Below are positions 25,561 to 33,450 of a stretch of DNA of 64,000 nucleotides, piece by piece. The DNA comes from Streptomyces neyagawaensis (lineage in GTDB: Bacteria > Actinomycetota > Actinomycetes > Streptomycetales > Streptomycetaceae). The position numbers and the translations under genes were made by a program. The stretch lies in contig NZ_JAMGBG010000103.1 of the NCBI RefSeq assembly GCF_023516595.1, positions 1-64,000 of the forward strand, given 5' to 3'. The notes below the pieces were generated by a model. It was given only the letters and a program-made list of their open reading frames with translations, did not search any database and was not told the origin of the DNA. Positions within the stretch are counted from its first letter, which is position 1. Each line of letters begins with the position of its first letter.

Positions 25561-25691
25561 TCCGCCGAGGGCGCGGGGGCGGCACACTGCGGCCTGCGTT
25601 TGCCGAGGAGGCAGGGTCTCGGCACACAGCGGCTCGTGTCCGCCGAGAGCGCGGGGGGCGGCACACGGCGGCCCGCGCTTGCCGGGCAGGC
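25561..25691. repeat. Two imperfect ~53-bp repeats in the kinase/nfo gap
   Basis: The segment from 25561 to about 25615 recurs with few changes at about 25639-25691 (both begin TCCGCCGAG and continue through GGCGGCACAC), with a partial copy between them. No ORF with coding character covers it. Confidence 0.8.
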
Positions 25692-25769
25692 CCGGGCGGC
25701 CGCAGGCATCCGCCGTCGCCGCGGGCATCCGCCGTCCGGGTGGCTTCCGCCGCATGTCACCCTTGTGCG

Positions 25770-26717
25770 GTGAGTACTGAGCAGTCCCCCGGTCGTCCCG
25801 GCCCCTCCGCCCCCGCGTCCGACCCCGTCTTCTCCCCCGCGCCCGCCCCCGTGTCCGGGCCCGCGCGCAACCCCGTCGGCGGGCATGTGCCCGTCGCCGG
25901 TGGGCTGAACTCCGTCGGGCTGACCTACGCCCGTGATCTCAAGGCCGAGACCGTGCAGGTCTTCGTCGCGAACCCGCGGGGCTGGGCCACACCGGTCGGG
26001 AACCCGCGGCAGGACGAGGAGTTCCGGGCGGCCTGCGCGGCCGAGTCGATCCCCGCGTACGTGCACGCCCCGTACCTGATCAACTTCGGCTCGCACACCG
26101 AGGCGACGGTCGAGAAGTCCGTGGAGTCACTACGGCACTCGTTGCGCCGGGGCCGGGAGATCGGCGCCCTCGGCGTGGTCGTGCACACCGGGAGCGCAAC
26201 CGGCGGGCGGGACCGTTCGGTCGCGCTGAAGCAGGTGCGCGCACACCTCCTGCCGCTGCTGGAGGAGCTGACCCACGACGACGACCCGTATCTGCTGCTG
26301 GAGTCCACCGCCGGCCAGGGCGCCTCCCTGTGCTCCCGCACCTGGGACTTCGGCCCGTACTTCGAGGCGCTCGACGCGCACCCGAAGCTCGGCGTCTGCC
26401 TGGACACCTGCCACATCTTCGCGGCGGGCCACGACCTGACCGGGCCCGACGGCATGCATCGGACGCTGGACCTGCTGGTGGACACCGTCGGCGAGGGCCG
26501 GCTGAAACTGATCCACGCCAACGACTCCAAGGACGTCGTCGGCGCGCACAAGGACCGCCACGAGAACATCGGCTCCGGCCACATCGGCGAGGACCCGTTC
26601 CGCGCGCTGATGACCCACCCGGCCACCGAGGGCGTTCCCCTGATCATCGAGACCCCCGGCGGCAAGGAGGGCCACGCGGCGGACGTGGAACGCCTGAAGA
26701 AGCTCCGCGACGGCTGA
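25770..26717 (+). CDS. nfo: Deoxyribonuclease IV (AP endonuclease, Nfo type)
   Basis: A 315-residue TIM-barrel metalloenzyme of the Nfo/xylose-isomerase-like superfamily that incises DNA at abasic sites. Metal-binding and active-site motifs present: VHAPYLINFGS, VVVHTGS, LLLESTAGQG, GVCLDTCHIFAAGHD, KLIHANDSKDVVGAHKDRHENIGSG and LIIETPG. The N-terminal 40 residues are Pro/Ala-rich and outside the fold. GTG 25770 is the chosen start; an in-frame GTG at 25740 is less likely. Convergent with the molybdopterin oxidoreductase. Confidence 0.9.
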   Translation: MSTEQSPGRPGPSAPASDPVFSPAPAPVSGPARNPVGGHVPVAGGLNSVGLTYARDLKAETVQVFVANPRGWATPVGNPRQDEEFRAACAAESIPAYVHAPYLINFGSHTEATVEKSVESLRHSLRRGREIGALGVVVHTGSATGGRDRSVALKQVRAHLLPLLEELTHDDDPYLLLESTAGQGASLCSRTWDFGPYFEALDAHPKLGVCLDTCHIFAAGHDLTGPDGMHRTLDLLVDTVGEGRLKLIHANDSKDVVGAHKDRHENIGSGHIGEDPFRALMTHPATEGVPLIIETPGGKEGHAADVERLKKLRDG

Positions 26718-26725
26718 GACGGCCA

Positions 26726-26759
26726 GGGGGTGCTGTGCGGGACTCTCACAACACCCCCC
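26726..26759. terminator. Bidirectional stem-loop between convergent genes
   Basis: 12-nt arms with one mismatch (26726-26737, 26748-26759) and a 10-nt loop, between the stops of nfo and the oppositely oriented oxidoreductase. Confidence 0.7.
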
Positions 26760-26774
26760 AGGTGCCGGGCCCGG

Positions 26775-27422
26775 TCAGAGCTCGGGCCCCTCCCCCGGTT
26801 CCTCCTGGTAGGAGTAGCGCTGCTCGCGCCACGGGTCGCCGATGTTGTGGTAGCCGCGCTCCTCCCAGAAGCCCCGCCGGTCGGCGGTCATGTACTCGAT
26901 GCCCCGGACCCACTTGGGGCCCTTCCAGGCGTAGAGCTGCGGCACGACGAGCCGCAGCGGGAAGCCGTGCTCGGCGGTGAGCAGTTCGCCGTCCTTGTGG
27001 GTGGCGAAGATCGTGCGGTCCGAGGCGAAGTCGCTGAGCCGGAGGTTGGAGCTGAAGCCGTACTCGGCCCACACCATCACATGGGTGACCTCGGCGGCCG
27101 GAGGCGCGATCTCCAGGATCGTGCGGGCGGGGATGCCGCCCCACTCCGCGCCGACCATGCTGAACTTCGTCACGCAGTGCAGATCGGCCACGACCGAGGC
27201 GTACGGCAGCGCGGTGAACTCGTCGTGGGTCCAGCTCTGCTTCTCACCGTCGGCGGTGGCGCCGAAGACCCGGAAGTCCCACCGCTCGGGGCGGAACTTG
27301 GGTACGGGACCGTAGTGCGTCACCGGCCAGCCGCGCTGGAGTCGCTGTCCCGGCGGAAGCTGCGGCTGTGCCGCGTTCTCAGATGCGCGATCTCCCGACT
27401 CGCGTCCCACCGGCTGACCCAT
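26775..27422 (-). CDS. Molybdopterin-dependent oxidoreductase (sulfite oxidase fold)
   Basis: A 215-residue protein comprising only the Moco-binding domain of the sulfite oxidase/YedY family. The cofactor-ligating Cys is C83 in DLHCVTKFS; WGGIPARTIL, GFSSNLRLSD and HGFPLRLVVPQLYAWKGPKW are family motifs. There is no signal peptide, haem or dimerisation domain, so it is a cytoplasmic, stand-alone Moco enzyme of unknown substrate. Start ATG 27422 is chosen over an upstream ATG at 27482 since the extension lacks family similarity. Divergent from bfr. Confidence 0.87.
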   Translation of the reverse strand: MGQPVGRESGDRASENAAQPQLPPGQRLQRGWPVTHYGPVPKFRPERWDFRVFGATADGEKQSWTHDEFTALPYASVVADLHCVTKFSMVGAEWGGIPARTILEIAPPAAEVTHVMVWAEYGFSSNLRLSDFASDRTIFATHKDGELLTAEHGFPLRLVVPQLYAWKGPKWVRGIEYMTADRRGFWEERGYHNIGDPWREQRYSYQEEPGEGPEL

Positions 27423-27489
27423 GACTCCATCCTGACAGACCCCGAGTGGTGCACATGACCGCCCCCCGCCCAATGGGAACAAAACGAAC

Positions 27490-27508
27490 TAAGGCTGGGC
27501 TAACTTAC
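27490..27508 (+). promoter_or_regulatory. Candidate iron box upstream of bfr
   Basis: This 19-nt site matches the DmdR/IdeR/DtxR consensus (TTAGGTTAGGCTAACCTAA) at 14 of 19 positions by eye, including the right half CTAAC. It lies about 90 nt upstream of the bacterioferritin ATG, where IdeR-type proteins activate bfr in mycobacteria. Confidence 0.45.
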
Positions 27509-27596
27509 TAAGCTTGCACTTACTGGACGATCTTCGATGCCGGTGCAATCATCGCGGCGCAACCTCCCAGTTCCCCGCTTGGAAGGAGCCTTTGCG

Positions 27597-28076
27597 ATGC
27601 AGGGCGACCCCGAGGTCATCGAATTCCTCAACGAGCAGCTGACGGCCGAGCTGACCGCGATCAACCAGTACTTCCTGCACGCGAAGATGCAGGAGAACTT
27701 CGGCTGGACGAAGCTCGCGAAGTACACCCGGCACGAGTCGTTCGACGAGATGAAGCACGCGGAGGTCCTCACCGACCGGATCCTGTTCCTGGACGGCCTA
27801 CCGAACTACCAGCGACTGTTCCACGTCCGCGTGGGCCAGACGGTGAAGGAGATGTTCGAGGCGGACCGGCAGATCGAGGTCGAGGCGATCGACCGCCTCA
27901 AGCGCGGCATCGAGGTGATGCGGGCCAAGGGCGATGTGACGTCCGCGAACATCTTCGAGTCGATCCTCGCCGACGAGGAGCACCACATCGACTACCTGGA
28001 CACCCAGCTCGAACTGCTGGAGAAGCTCGGTGAGGCGCTGTACATCGCACAGCTGATCGAACAGCCGGAGAGCTGA
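27597..28076 (+). CDS. bfr: Bacterioferritin
   Basis: A 159-residue four-helix iron-storage protein forming 24-mers. All dinuclear ferroxidase ligands are present at the family positions: E18, E51, H54, E94, E127 and H130, and the haem ligand M52 is conserved (FDEMKHAE). The ATG at 27597 follows AAGGAG by eight nt. It is convergent with bfd, whose product releases iron from bacterioferritin, so storage and release are encoded side by side. Confidence 0.97.
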   Translation: MQGDPEVIEFLNEQLTAELTAINQYFLHAKMQENFGWTKLAKYTRHESFDEMKHAEVLTDRILFLDGLPNYQRLFHVRVGQTVKEMFEADRQIEVEAIDRLKRGIEVMRAKGDVTSANIFESILADEEHHIDYLDTQLELLEKLGEALYIAQLIEQPES

Positions 28077-28120
28077 TTCCTCGCGCCGAGATTCCTCGTG
28101 TCGAGATTCCTCGTGTCGAG
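28076..28120. repeat. Three tandem 15-bp units after bfr
   Basis: ATTCCTCGTGTCGAG occurs three times in a row from the last base of the bfr stop codon; the first copy has two changes (28076-28090), the next two are identical (28091-28105, 28106-28120). Confidence 0.95.
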
Positions 28121-28137
28121 GGGCCGCGCCGGACGGG

Positions 28138-28371
28138 CTAGGCGGCTTCCTCGAGTTCCTGCACCTCGGAGAAGGCGGGCTGCCCCTGGTCGGCCGACTC
28201 ACGGCGCGGGCACGCGCCCCTGCCCAGGATCGCCTGGATACGGCGGACGCACGAACCGCAGTCCGTACCGGCCTTGCAGGCCGACGCGATCTGGCGAGGG
28301 GTGCAGGCGCCGTCCGCCGCGTGCTTCTTGACCTGCTGCTCGGTGACACCGAAGCAACTGCAGACGAACAC
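28138..28371 (-). CDS. bfd: Bacterioferritin-associated ferredoxin (BFD-like 2Fe-2S protein)
   Basis: A 77-residue protein with the BFD cluster pattern C4-x-C6 (VCSCFGVTEQQV) and C38-x2-C41 (TDCGSC) in the helix-turn-helix BFD fold, plus a 25-residue acidic tail. BFD reduces the bacterioferritin haem so that stored iron can leave. The start is decided by the GGGAGG eight nt before GTG 28371; an in-frame GTG at 28380 directly abuts that site and is unlikely. An iron box lies about 54-72 nt upstream, so expression should rise in iron shortage. Confidence 0.9.
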   Translation of the reverse strand: MFVCSCFGVTEQQVKKHAADGACTPRQIASACKAGTDCGSCVRRIQAILGRGACPRRESADQGQPAFSEVQELEEAA

Positions 28372-28424
28372 GCGGTCCACCTCCCGCCGGGATCGATACG
28401 AAACGCCGTCCCGACGATGATCGG

Positions 28425-28443
28425 TGAGGCTAACCTAACCTTA
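28425..28443 (-). promoter_or_regulatory. Iron box upstream of bfd
   Basis: On the minus strand this site matches the 19-bp DtxR/IdeR-type consensus at 15 of 19 positions by eye, with an unbroken AAGGTTAGG half. The placement fits repression by iron-loaded DmdR. Confidence 0.65.
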
Positions 28444-28466
28444 CCCGGCGGCCAGGGAGCGCAAAA

Positions 28467-28510
28467 GTGGAGTGGGGCGCGGATCGTATGTGATCCGCGC
28501 CCCACTCCAC
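28467..28510 (-). terminator. Intrinsic terminator of DAHP synthase
   Basis: 19-bp perfect arms (28467-28485, 28492-28510) and a 6-nt loop, followed on the minus strand by TTTTGCGC, 18 nt past the stop. It is the most canonical terminator in the window. Confidence 0.9.
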
Positions 28511-28528
28511 TGTGTCGTCACTCCCGTA

Positions 28529-29878
28529 CTAGTCGCGGTACAGCTCCGCGACCAGGAAGGCCAGGTCGAGGGACTGGCTGCGGTTGAGCCGGGGGTCGCA
28601 GGCGGTCTCGTAGCGCTGGTGCAGATCGTCGACGAAGATCTCGTCGCCGCCGCCCACGCACTCGGTGACGTCGTCACCCGTGAGTTCCACATGGATGCCG
28701 CCCGGGTGGGTGCCCAGGGACTTGTGGACCTCGAAGAAGCCCTTGACCTCGTCGAGCACATCGTCGAAGCGGCGGGTCTTGTGCCCGGAGGCCGCCTCGA
28801 AGGTGTTGCCGTGCATCGGGTCGGTCACCCAGGCCACGGTCGCGCCGGATGCGGTGACCTTCTCGACCAGCTCGGGCAGCTTGTCGCGGACCTTGTCCGC
28901 ACCCATGCGCACGATGAAGGTGAGACGGCCGGGCTCGCGCTCCGGGTCGAGGCGCTCGATGTACTGCAGCGCGTCCTCGGCCGTGGTCGTCGGGCCGAGC
29001 TTGATCCCGATCGGGTTGCGGATCTTCGAGGCGAACTCGATGTGCGCGTGGTCCAGCTGCCGGGTGCGCTCACCGATCCACACCATGTGCGCGGAGACGT
29101 CGTACAGCTGCCCCGTGCGGGAGTCGACGCGGGTCAGCGCCGACTCGTAGTCGAGCAGCAGCGCCTCGTGCGAGGAGAAGAACTCGACGGTGCGGAACTC
29201 CTCCGGGTCGGCCCCGCAGGCGTGCATGAAGTTCAGCGCGTTGTCGATCTCGCGGGCGAGCTGCTCGTAGCGCTGACCGGACGGGGACGACTTCACGAAG
29301 TCCTGGTTCCATGCGTGGACCTGGCGCAGGTCGGCGTAGCCGCCGGTGGTGAAGGCGCGGACCAGGTTCAGCGTGGAGGCGGAGGCGTGGTACATCCGCT
29401 TCAGGCGCTCGGGGTCCGGGACGCGGGCGGCCTCGTTGAAGTCGAAGCCGTTGACCGAGTCGCCGCGGTACGTCGGCAGGGTCACGCCGTCGCGGGTCTC
29501 GGTGCCCTTGGAGCGGGGCTTGGAGTACTGCCCGGCGATCCGGCCGACCTTCACGACCGGCACGGAGGCCGCGTACGTGAGGACGGCGCCCATCTGGAGC
29601 AGCGTCTTCAGCTTGTTGCGGATGTGGTCCGCCGACACGGCGTCGAAGGCCTCGGCGCAGTCGCCGCCCTGGAGGAGGAACGCCTCTCCCTTGGCGACGG
29701 ACGCCATCCGGGCGCGCAGCTGGTCGCACTCGCCCGCGAAGACGAGCGGCGGATACGACTCGAGCTCCGCAACGACTGCGCGCAGAGCCTCGGTGTCGGG
29801 GTACTCGGGCTGCTGCGCCGCGGGCAGGTCTCGCCAGGTGTTGCCAGCGCTCGCGCTGGACTTAGCGTTCACGGTCAC
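28529..29878 (-). CDS. 3-deoxy-D-arabino-heptulosonate 7-phosphate synthase, class II
   Basis: A 449-residue plant/actinobacterial (AroA-II) DAHP synthase, first enzyme of the shikimate pathway, condensing PEP and erythrose 4-phosphate. Motifs: NTWRDLPAAQQPEYPD, PLVFAGECDQL, FLLQGGDCAEAF, RMGADKVRDKLP, VTDPMHGNT, GGIHVELTGDDVTECVGG. The start GTG at 29878 gives the usual MTVNAK-like N-terminus; TAATGT a few nt upstream suggests a leaderless transcript. It is divergent from the trp leader and trpE/G fusion, so the entry and the Trp branch of the pathway are head to head. In mycobacteria this enzyme forms a complex with chorismate mutase. Confidence 0.96.
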   Translation of the reverse strand: MTVNAKSSASAGNTWRDLPAAQQPEYPDTEALRAVVAELESYPPLVFAGECDQLRARMASVAKGEAFLLQGGDCAEAFDAVSADHIRNKLKTLLQMGAVLTYAASVPVVKVGRIAGQYSKPRSKGTETRDGVTLPTYRGDSVNGFDFNEAARVPDPERLKRMYHASASTLNLVRAFTTGGYADLRQVHAWNQDFVKSSPSGQRYEQLAREIDNALNFMHACGADPEEFRTVEFFSSHEALLLDYESALTRVDSRTGQLYDVSAHMVWIGERTRQLDHAHIEFASKIRNPIGIKLGPTTTAEDALQYIERLDPEREPGRLTFIVRMGADKVRDKLPELVEKVTASGATVAWVTDPMHGNTFEAASGHKTRRFDDVLDEVKGFFEVHKSLGTHPGGIHVELTGDDVTECVGGGDEIFVDDLHQRYETACDPRLNRSQSLDLAFLVAELYRD

Positions 29879-30012
29879 GACGTCCACATTACGGGGTCAT
29901 GTCGGGCGTCCATCCCCCTGCTCATCAAGTGAGACGAACCCCGCTCGATCGGGACAGGACCCGCGGGCGTGGCCCGTGGCGCCGCCGGAACGCCTCCGGT
30001 AGGGTGCGGCGC

Positions 30013-30069
30013 ATGTTCGCGCACTTCAACCAGAACTGGTGGTGGACCGCTCATCCGGCGGCCCACTGA
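30013..30069 (+). CDS. trpL: trp leader peptide (three consecutive Trp codons)
   Basis: A short ORF, MFAHFNQNWWWTAHPAAH, with TGG TGG TGG at codons 9-11. It lies between a TAGGGT -10 box (30000-30005) and an attenuator hairpin, and is probably leaderless since its ATG falls eight nt after the -10. Ribosome stalling at the Trp codons when charged tRNA-Trp is scarce would prevent the terminator and allow transcription of the anthranilate synthase gene. Such a trp leader with tandem Trp codons has been described in Streptomyces venezuelae. Confidence 0.93.
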   Translation: MFAHFNQNWWWTAHPAAH

Positions 30070-30091
30070 CTGCGCGTACGCACGACTTCGC

Positions 30092-30116
30092 GAAGGCCGC
30101 CCGAGGGGCGGCCTTC
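30092..30116 (+). terminator. trp attenuator terminator
   Basis: 11-bp perfect arms (30092-30102, 30106-30116) with a GAG loop, followed by CGTGTTTCC. The competing antiterminator is visible: GGCGGCC at 30057-30063, inside the leader-peptide ORF, is complementary to GGCCGCC at 30095-30101 in the terminator's 5' arm. Confidence 0.9.
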
Positions 30117-30191
30117 CGTGTTTCCACCACCGGGCCGTCCCTCCTCGATCACCGCACTGATCACGCTCCGATCAGCCACGAGGAGAACCCG

Positions 30192-32105
30192 ATGGACCTG
30201 GCTCGACTCCTGCACGACCCCCGACCGTTCGCGCTGCTGCGCCGCCGCACCCCCGGTCTCGACCACGACACCGTGGAGGTGCTGATCGGCCCGGTCGCCA
30301 CCTGCGAACGGCTCGCCGACCTCCCCGACGAGGGGCTTGCCCTCGTCCCGTTCCGGCAGATCCGCGAACGCGGCTTCGACGTCCGCGACGACGGCACGCC
30401 CCTGTCGGTGCTCGTGCCGGAGGAGTCGTACGCACTGCCGCTGGAGCGGGCGCTGGCCCAGCTGCCCGCGCATGACGTGCGGGTCGAGGGCGGCGGTTTC
30501 GACGTCGGCGACGAGGAGTACGCGGAGATCGTCGGCCGGGTGCTGCGCGAGGAGATCGGGCGGGGCGAGGGCGCGAACTTCGTGATCCGGCGGACGTACG
30601 AGGGCGGCATCCGGGGCTTCGGCCGGGCCGACGCGCTGGCGCTGTTCCGGCGGCTGCTGGAGGGCGAGCGGGGCGCGTACTGGACGTTCGTGGTGCACAC
30701 CGGAGAACAGAAAGGGCCCGAAGGGCCTTCCTTGGAAGGGCGGGGCCGGGAGACGGGTGGGCGGACCCTGGTCGGGGCGAGCCCCGAGGTGCATGTGCGG
30801 ATGTCCGGCGGGACCGTCGTGATGAACCCGATCAGCGGCACGTACCGCTATCCGGCCGGCGGGCCGACACCGGAGGACCTGCTGGACTTCCTCGCCGACG
30901 GCAAGGAGATCGAGGAGCTCTCGATGGTCGTCGACGAGGAGCTCAAGATGATGTGCACGGTCGGCGACATGGGCGGGGTGGTGATCGGGCCCCGGCTGAA
31001 GGAGATGGCGCACCTCGCGCACACCGAGTACGAGCTGCGCGGACGCTCCTCGCTGGACGTGCGGGACGTCCTGCGGGAGACCATGTTCGCGGCGACCGTC
31101 ACGGGGTCGCCCGTGCAGAACGCCTGCCGGGTCATCGAGCGGCACGAAGTGGGTGGTCGCGGCTATTACGCGGGGGCGCTCGCGCTGCTGGGCCGGGACG
31201 AGGGCGGGGCGCAGACCCTGGACTCGCCGATCCTGATCCGGACCGCGGACATCGCGGCCGACGGCCGGCTGCGGGTGCCCGTCGGCGCCACGCTCGTCCG
31301 GGGCTCCGATCCGGCGGGCGAGGTAGCCGAGACCCACGCCAAGGCGGCCGGGGTGCTGGCGGCGCTCGGGGTGCGGCCCGGGCGGCCGGAGCGGGAGCGG
31401 GTGCGGCCGGGGCTCGCGGAGGACCCCCGGGTGCGGGCGGCGCTGGACGGACGGCGCGCGTCGCTGGCGCCGTTCTGGCTGCGGATGCAGGACCGCACGG
31501 CCGAGCTGACCGGGCACGCGCTGGTGGTGGACGCCGAGGACACGTTCACCGCGATGCTCGCGCATCTGCTGCGGTCGTCGGGGCTGGAGGTGACGGTACG
31601 GCGGTACGACGAGCCGGGGCTGAGGGAGGCCGTGCTCGGGCATGCCGGGGTGGTCGTGCTGGGCCCCGGGCCCGGCGACCCGGGGGACGCGGACGACCCC
31701 AAGATGCGGTTCCTGCGGGAGCTGACCGCCGAGGTGATCCGGGACCACCCGTACGGGGTGCTCGGGGTGTGTCTCGGGCATGAGCTGATCGCGGCGGAGC
31801 TGGGGCTGGAGATCGTACGCAAGGAGGTGCCGTACCAGGGGGCGCAGACCTCGATCGACCTGTTCGGGCGGGAGGAGGTCGTCGGCTTCTACAACAGCTT
31901 CGTGGCGCGCTGCGGCGACGGGGCGGCCGGGGAGCTGGCCGCGCACGGGGTGGAGGTCAGCCGCAGCGCCACCGGGGAGGTGCACGCGCTGCGGGGGGCC
32001 GGGTTCGCGGGGGTGCAGTTCCATCCGGAGTCGGTGCTGACGCTGGACGGGGTGACGGTGGTGCGGGAACTGGTGGCGGGGCTGCGGGCCCTTCGGGCGG
32101 GGTAG
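30192..32105 (+). CDS. trpE: Anthranilate synthase, TrpE-TrpG fusion
   Basis: A 637-residue single-chain anthranilate synthase converting chorismate and glutamine to anthranilate. Residues about 1-450 are the chorismate-binding TrpE part (NFVIRRTYEGGI, NPISGTYRYP, DELKMMCTVGDMGGV-like core, TGSPVQNACRVIERHE), and about 500-637 the glutamine amidotransferase with C527 (GVCLGHE), H611 and E613 (QFHPES). The fused layout resembles PhzE and some actinobacterial and rhizobial TrpE(G) enzymes. AGGAG lies seven nt before the ATG at 30192. It is controlled by the leader and attenuator at 30013-30116. No other trp gene is adjacent. Confidence 0.95.
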   Translation: MDLARLLHDPRPFALLRRRTPGLDHDTVEVLIGPVATCERLADLPDEGLALVPFRQIRERGFDVRDDGTPLSVLVPEESYALPLERALAQLPAHDVRVEGGGFDVGDEEYAEIVGRVLREEIGRGEGANFVIRRTYEGGIRGFGRADALALFRRLLEGERGAYWTFVVHTGEQKGPEGPSLEGRGRETGGRTLVGASPEVHVRMSGGTVVMNPISGTYRYPAGGPTPEDLLDFLADGKEIEELSMVVDEELKMMCTVGDMGGVVIGPRLKEMAHLAHTEYELRGRSSLDVRDVLRETMFAATVTGSPVQNACRVIERHEVGGRGYYAGALALLGRDEGGAQTLDSPILIRTADIAADGRLRVPVGATLVRGSDPAGEVAETHAKAAGVLAALGVRPGRPERERVRPGLAEDPRVRAALDGRRASLAPFWLRMQDRTAELTGHALVVDAEDTFTAMLAHLLRSSGLEVTVRRYDEPGLREAVLGHAGVVVLGPGPGDPGDADDPKMRFLRELTAEVIRDHPYGVLGVCLGHELIAAELGLEIVRKEVPYQGAQTSIDLFGREEVVGFYNSFVARCGDGAAGELAAHGVEVSRSATGEVHALRGAGFAGVQFHPESVLTLDGVTVVRELVAGLRALRAG

Positions 32106-32114
32106 GGCCCCGTC

Positions 32115-32211
32115 GCCGGGTGCGGGTGGGCTTTTCAGGGGCGCGCGGGGCAGTGACACATGCGGCTCCGCCGCGTGGGCACGAGAAACCACGAACCCAC
32201 CCGCACCCGGC
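32115..32211. repeat. Dispersed intergenic element, copy 1
   Basis: 16-bp perfect arms (32115-32130, 32196-32211) enclose a segment with AGGGGCGCG, GCGGCTCCGCCGC and CCACGAAC. Related sequence occurs at 42641-42721 (opposite orientation) and more loosely at 45787-45863. It lies between convergent trpE and pfkA, so the outer pairing may also terminate transcription. Confidence 0.7.
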
Positions 32212-32235
32212 AACGCACACGCGCCCCTCCCCCGG

Positions 32236-33264
32236 TCAGCCGAAGAACACGCCGACCTCCTCGTACAGCGCGGGATCCACCGTCTTCAGCTTGGCGGTGG
32301 CGTCGGCGATCGGGACGCGGACGATGTCCGTGCCGCGCAGCGCGACCATCTTGCCGAAGTCCCCGTCACGGACCGCGTCGATCGCGTGGAGCCCGAACCG
32401 CGTGGCGAGCCAGCGGTCGAACGCGCTCGGCGTGCCCCCACGCTGGACATGGCCGAGGACGGTCGTCCGGGCCTCCTTGCCCGTGCGCTTCTCGATCTCC
32501 TTGGCGAGCCATTCGCCGACCCCGGACAGCCGGACGTGCCCGAAGGAGTCCAGGGACTCGTCCTTCAGGACCATCTGGCCGTCCTTCGGCATCGCGCCCT
32601 CCGCCACGACCACGATCGGCGCGTACGACGCCTTGAAGCGTGACGTCACCCAGGCGCACACCTTGTCGACGTCGAAGCGCTGCTCGGGGATGAGGATGAC
32701 GTTGGCGCCACCGGCCAGGCCGGAGTGGATGGCGATCCAGCCTGCGTGGCGGCCCATCACCTCCACCACCAGGACCCGCATGTGGGACTCGGCCGTGGTG
32801 TGCAGCCGGTCGATCGCCTCGGTCGCGATGCCCACGGCCGTGTCGAAGCCGAAGGTGTAGTCCGTGGCCGACAGGTCGTTGTCGATCGTCTTCGGAACGC
32901 CCACGCAGGGCACGCCGTACTCGTCCGACAGACGCGCGGCCACGCCCAGCGTGTCCTCGCCGCCGATGGCGACGAGCGCCTCGACCTCCTGCTTGGCGAG
33001 GTTGTCCTTGATGCGGCGGATGCCGCTCTCCTCCTTGAGCGGGTTGGTGCGCGAGGAGCCGAGGATCGTGCCGCCGCGCGGCAGGATGCCGCGCACGGCG
33101 GGGATGTCGAGGCGGACGGTGTCGTTCTCGAGCGGACCCCGCCAGCCGTCCCTGAAGCCGACGAAGTCATAGCCGTACTCCTGCACGCCCTTGCGGACGA
33201 TGCCCCGGATGACGGCGTTGAGCCCGGGGCAGTCGCCGCCTCCGGTCAGTACTCCGACCCGCAT
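32236..33264 (-). CDS. pfkA: 6-phosphofructokinase
   Basis: A 342-residue group III phosphofructokinase, phosphorylating fructose 6-phosphate. N-terminal MRVGVLTGGGDCPGLNAVIR, donor-site GGEDTLG (101-107) with D104, catalytic TIDND (126-130) preceded by K125, and MGRHAGWIA. The D104/K125 pair is the pattern of pyrophosphate-linked enzymes, but some actinomycete enzymes with it use ATP, so the phosphoryl donor cannot be read safely from sequence. It stands alone between trpE and the two-component operon; glucokinase (42748-43701) is in the same window. Confidence 0.95.
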   Translation of the reverse strand: MRVGVLTGGGDCPGLNAVIRGIVRKGVQEYGYDFVGFRDGWRGPLENDTVRLDIPAVRGILPRGGTILGSSRTNPLKEESGIRRIKDNLAKQEVEALVAIGGEDTLGVAARLSDEYGVPCVGVPKTIDNDLSATDYTFGFDTAVGIATEAIDRLHTTAESHMRVLVVEVMGRHAGWIAIHSGLAGGANVILIPEQRFDVDKVCAWVTSRFKASYAPIVVVAEGAMPKDGQMVLKDESLDSFGHVRLSGVGEWLAKEIEKRTGKEARTTVLGHVQRGGTPSAFDRWLATRFGLHAIDAVRDGDFGKMVALRGTDIVRVPIADATAKLKTVDPALYEEVGVFFG

Positions 33265-33450
33265 GGAAATGTCCCTTCACCGCGGTTGCCGTAAGCCTTC
33301 CGCAGCACCGTAATGGTGACGCAGGTCACTTCGACATGACCGGGTAAGGGCAATTCCGGTGAACTGTCGGGCGGTTGGTTTACTCCTCGGATTGGTCTAT
33401 GGACGCATTTGTCGATCTACGCGGGCCGGGCCGGCCGGGTGTCCCTCGGT

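Noticed and set aside
23295..26096. 933-codon minus-strand ORF across thiG, the kinase and nfo
   Set aside because: It is antisense to three clearly coding genes and has composition typical of GC-rich shadow frames.
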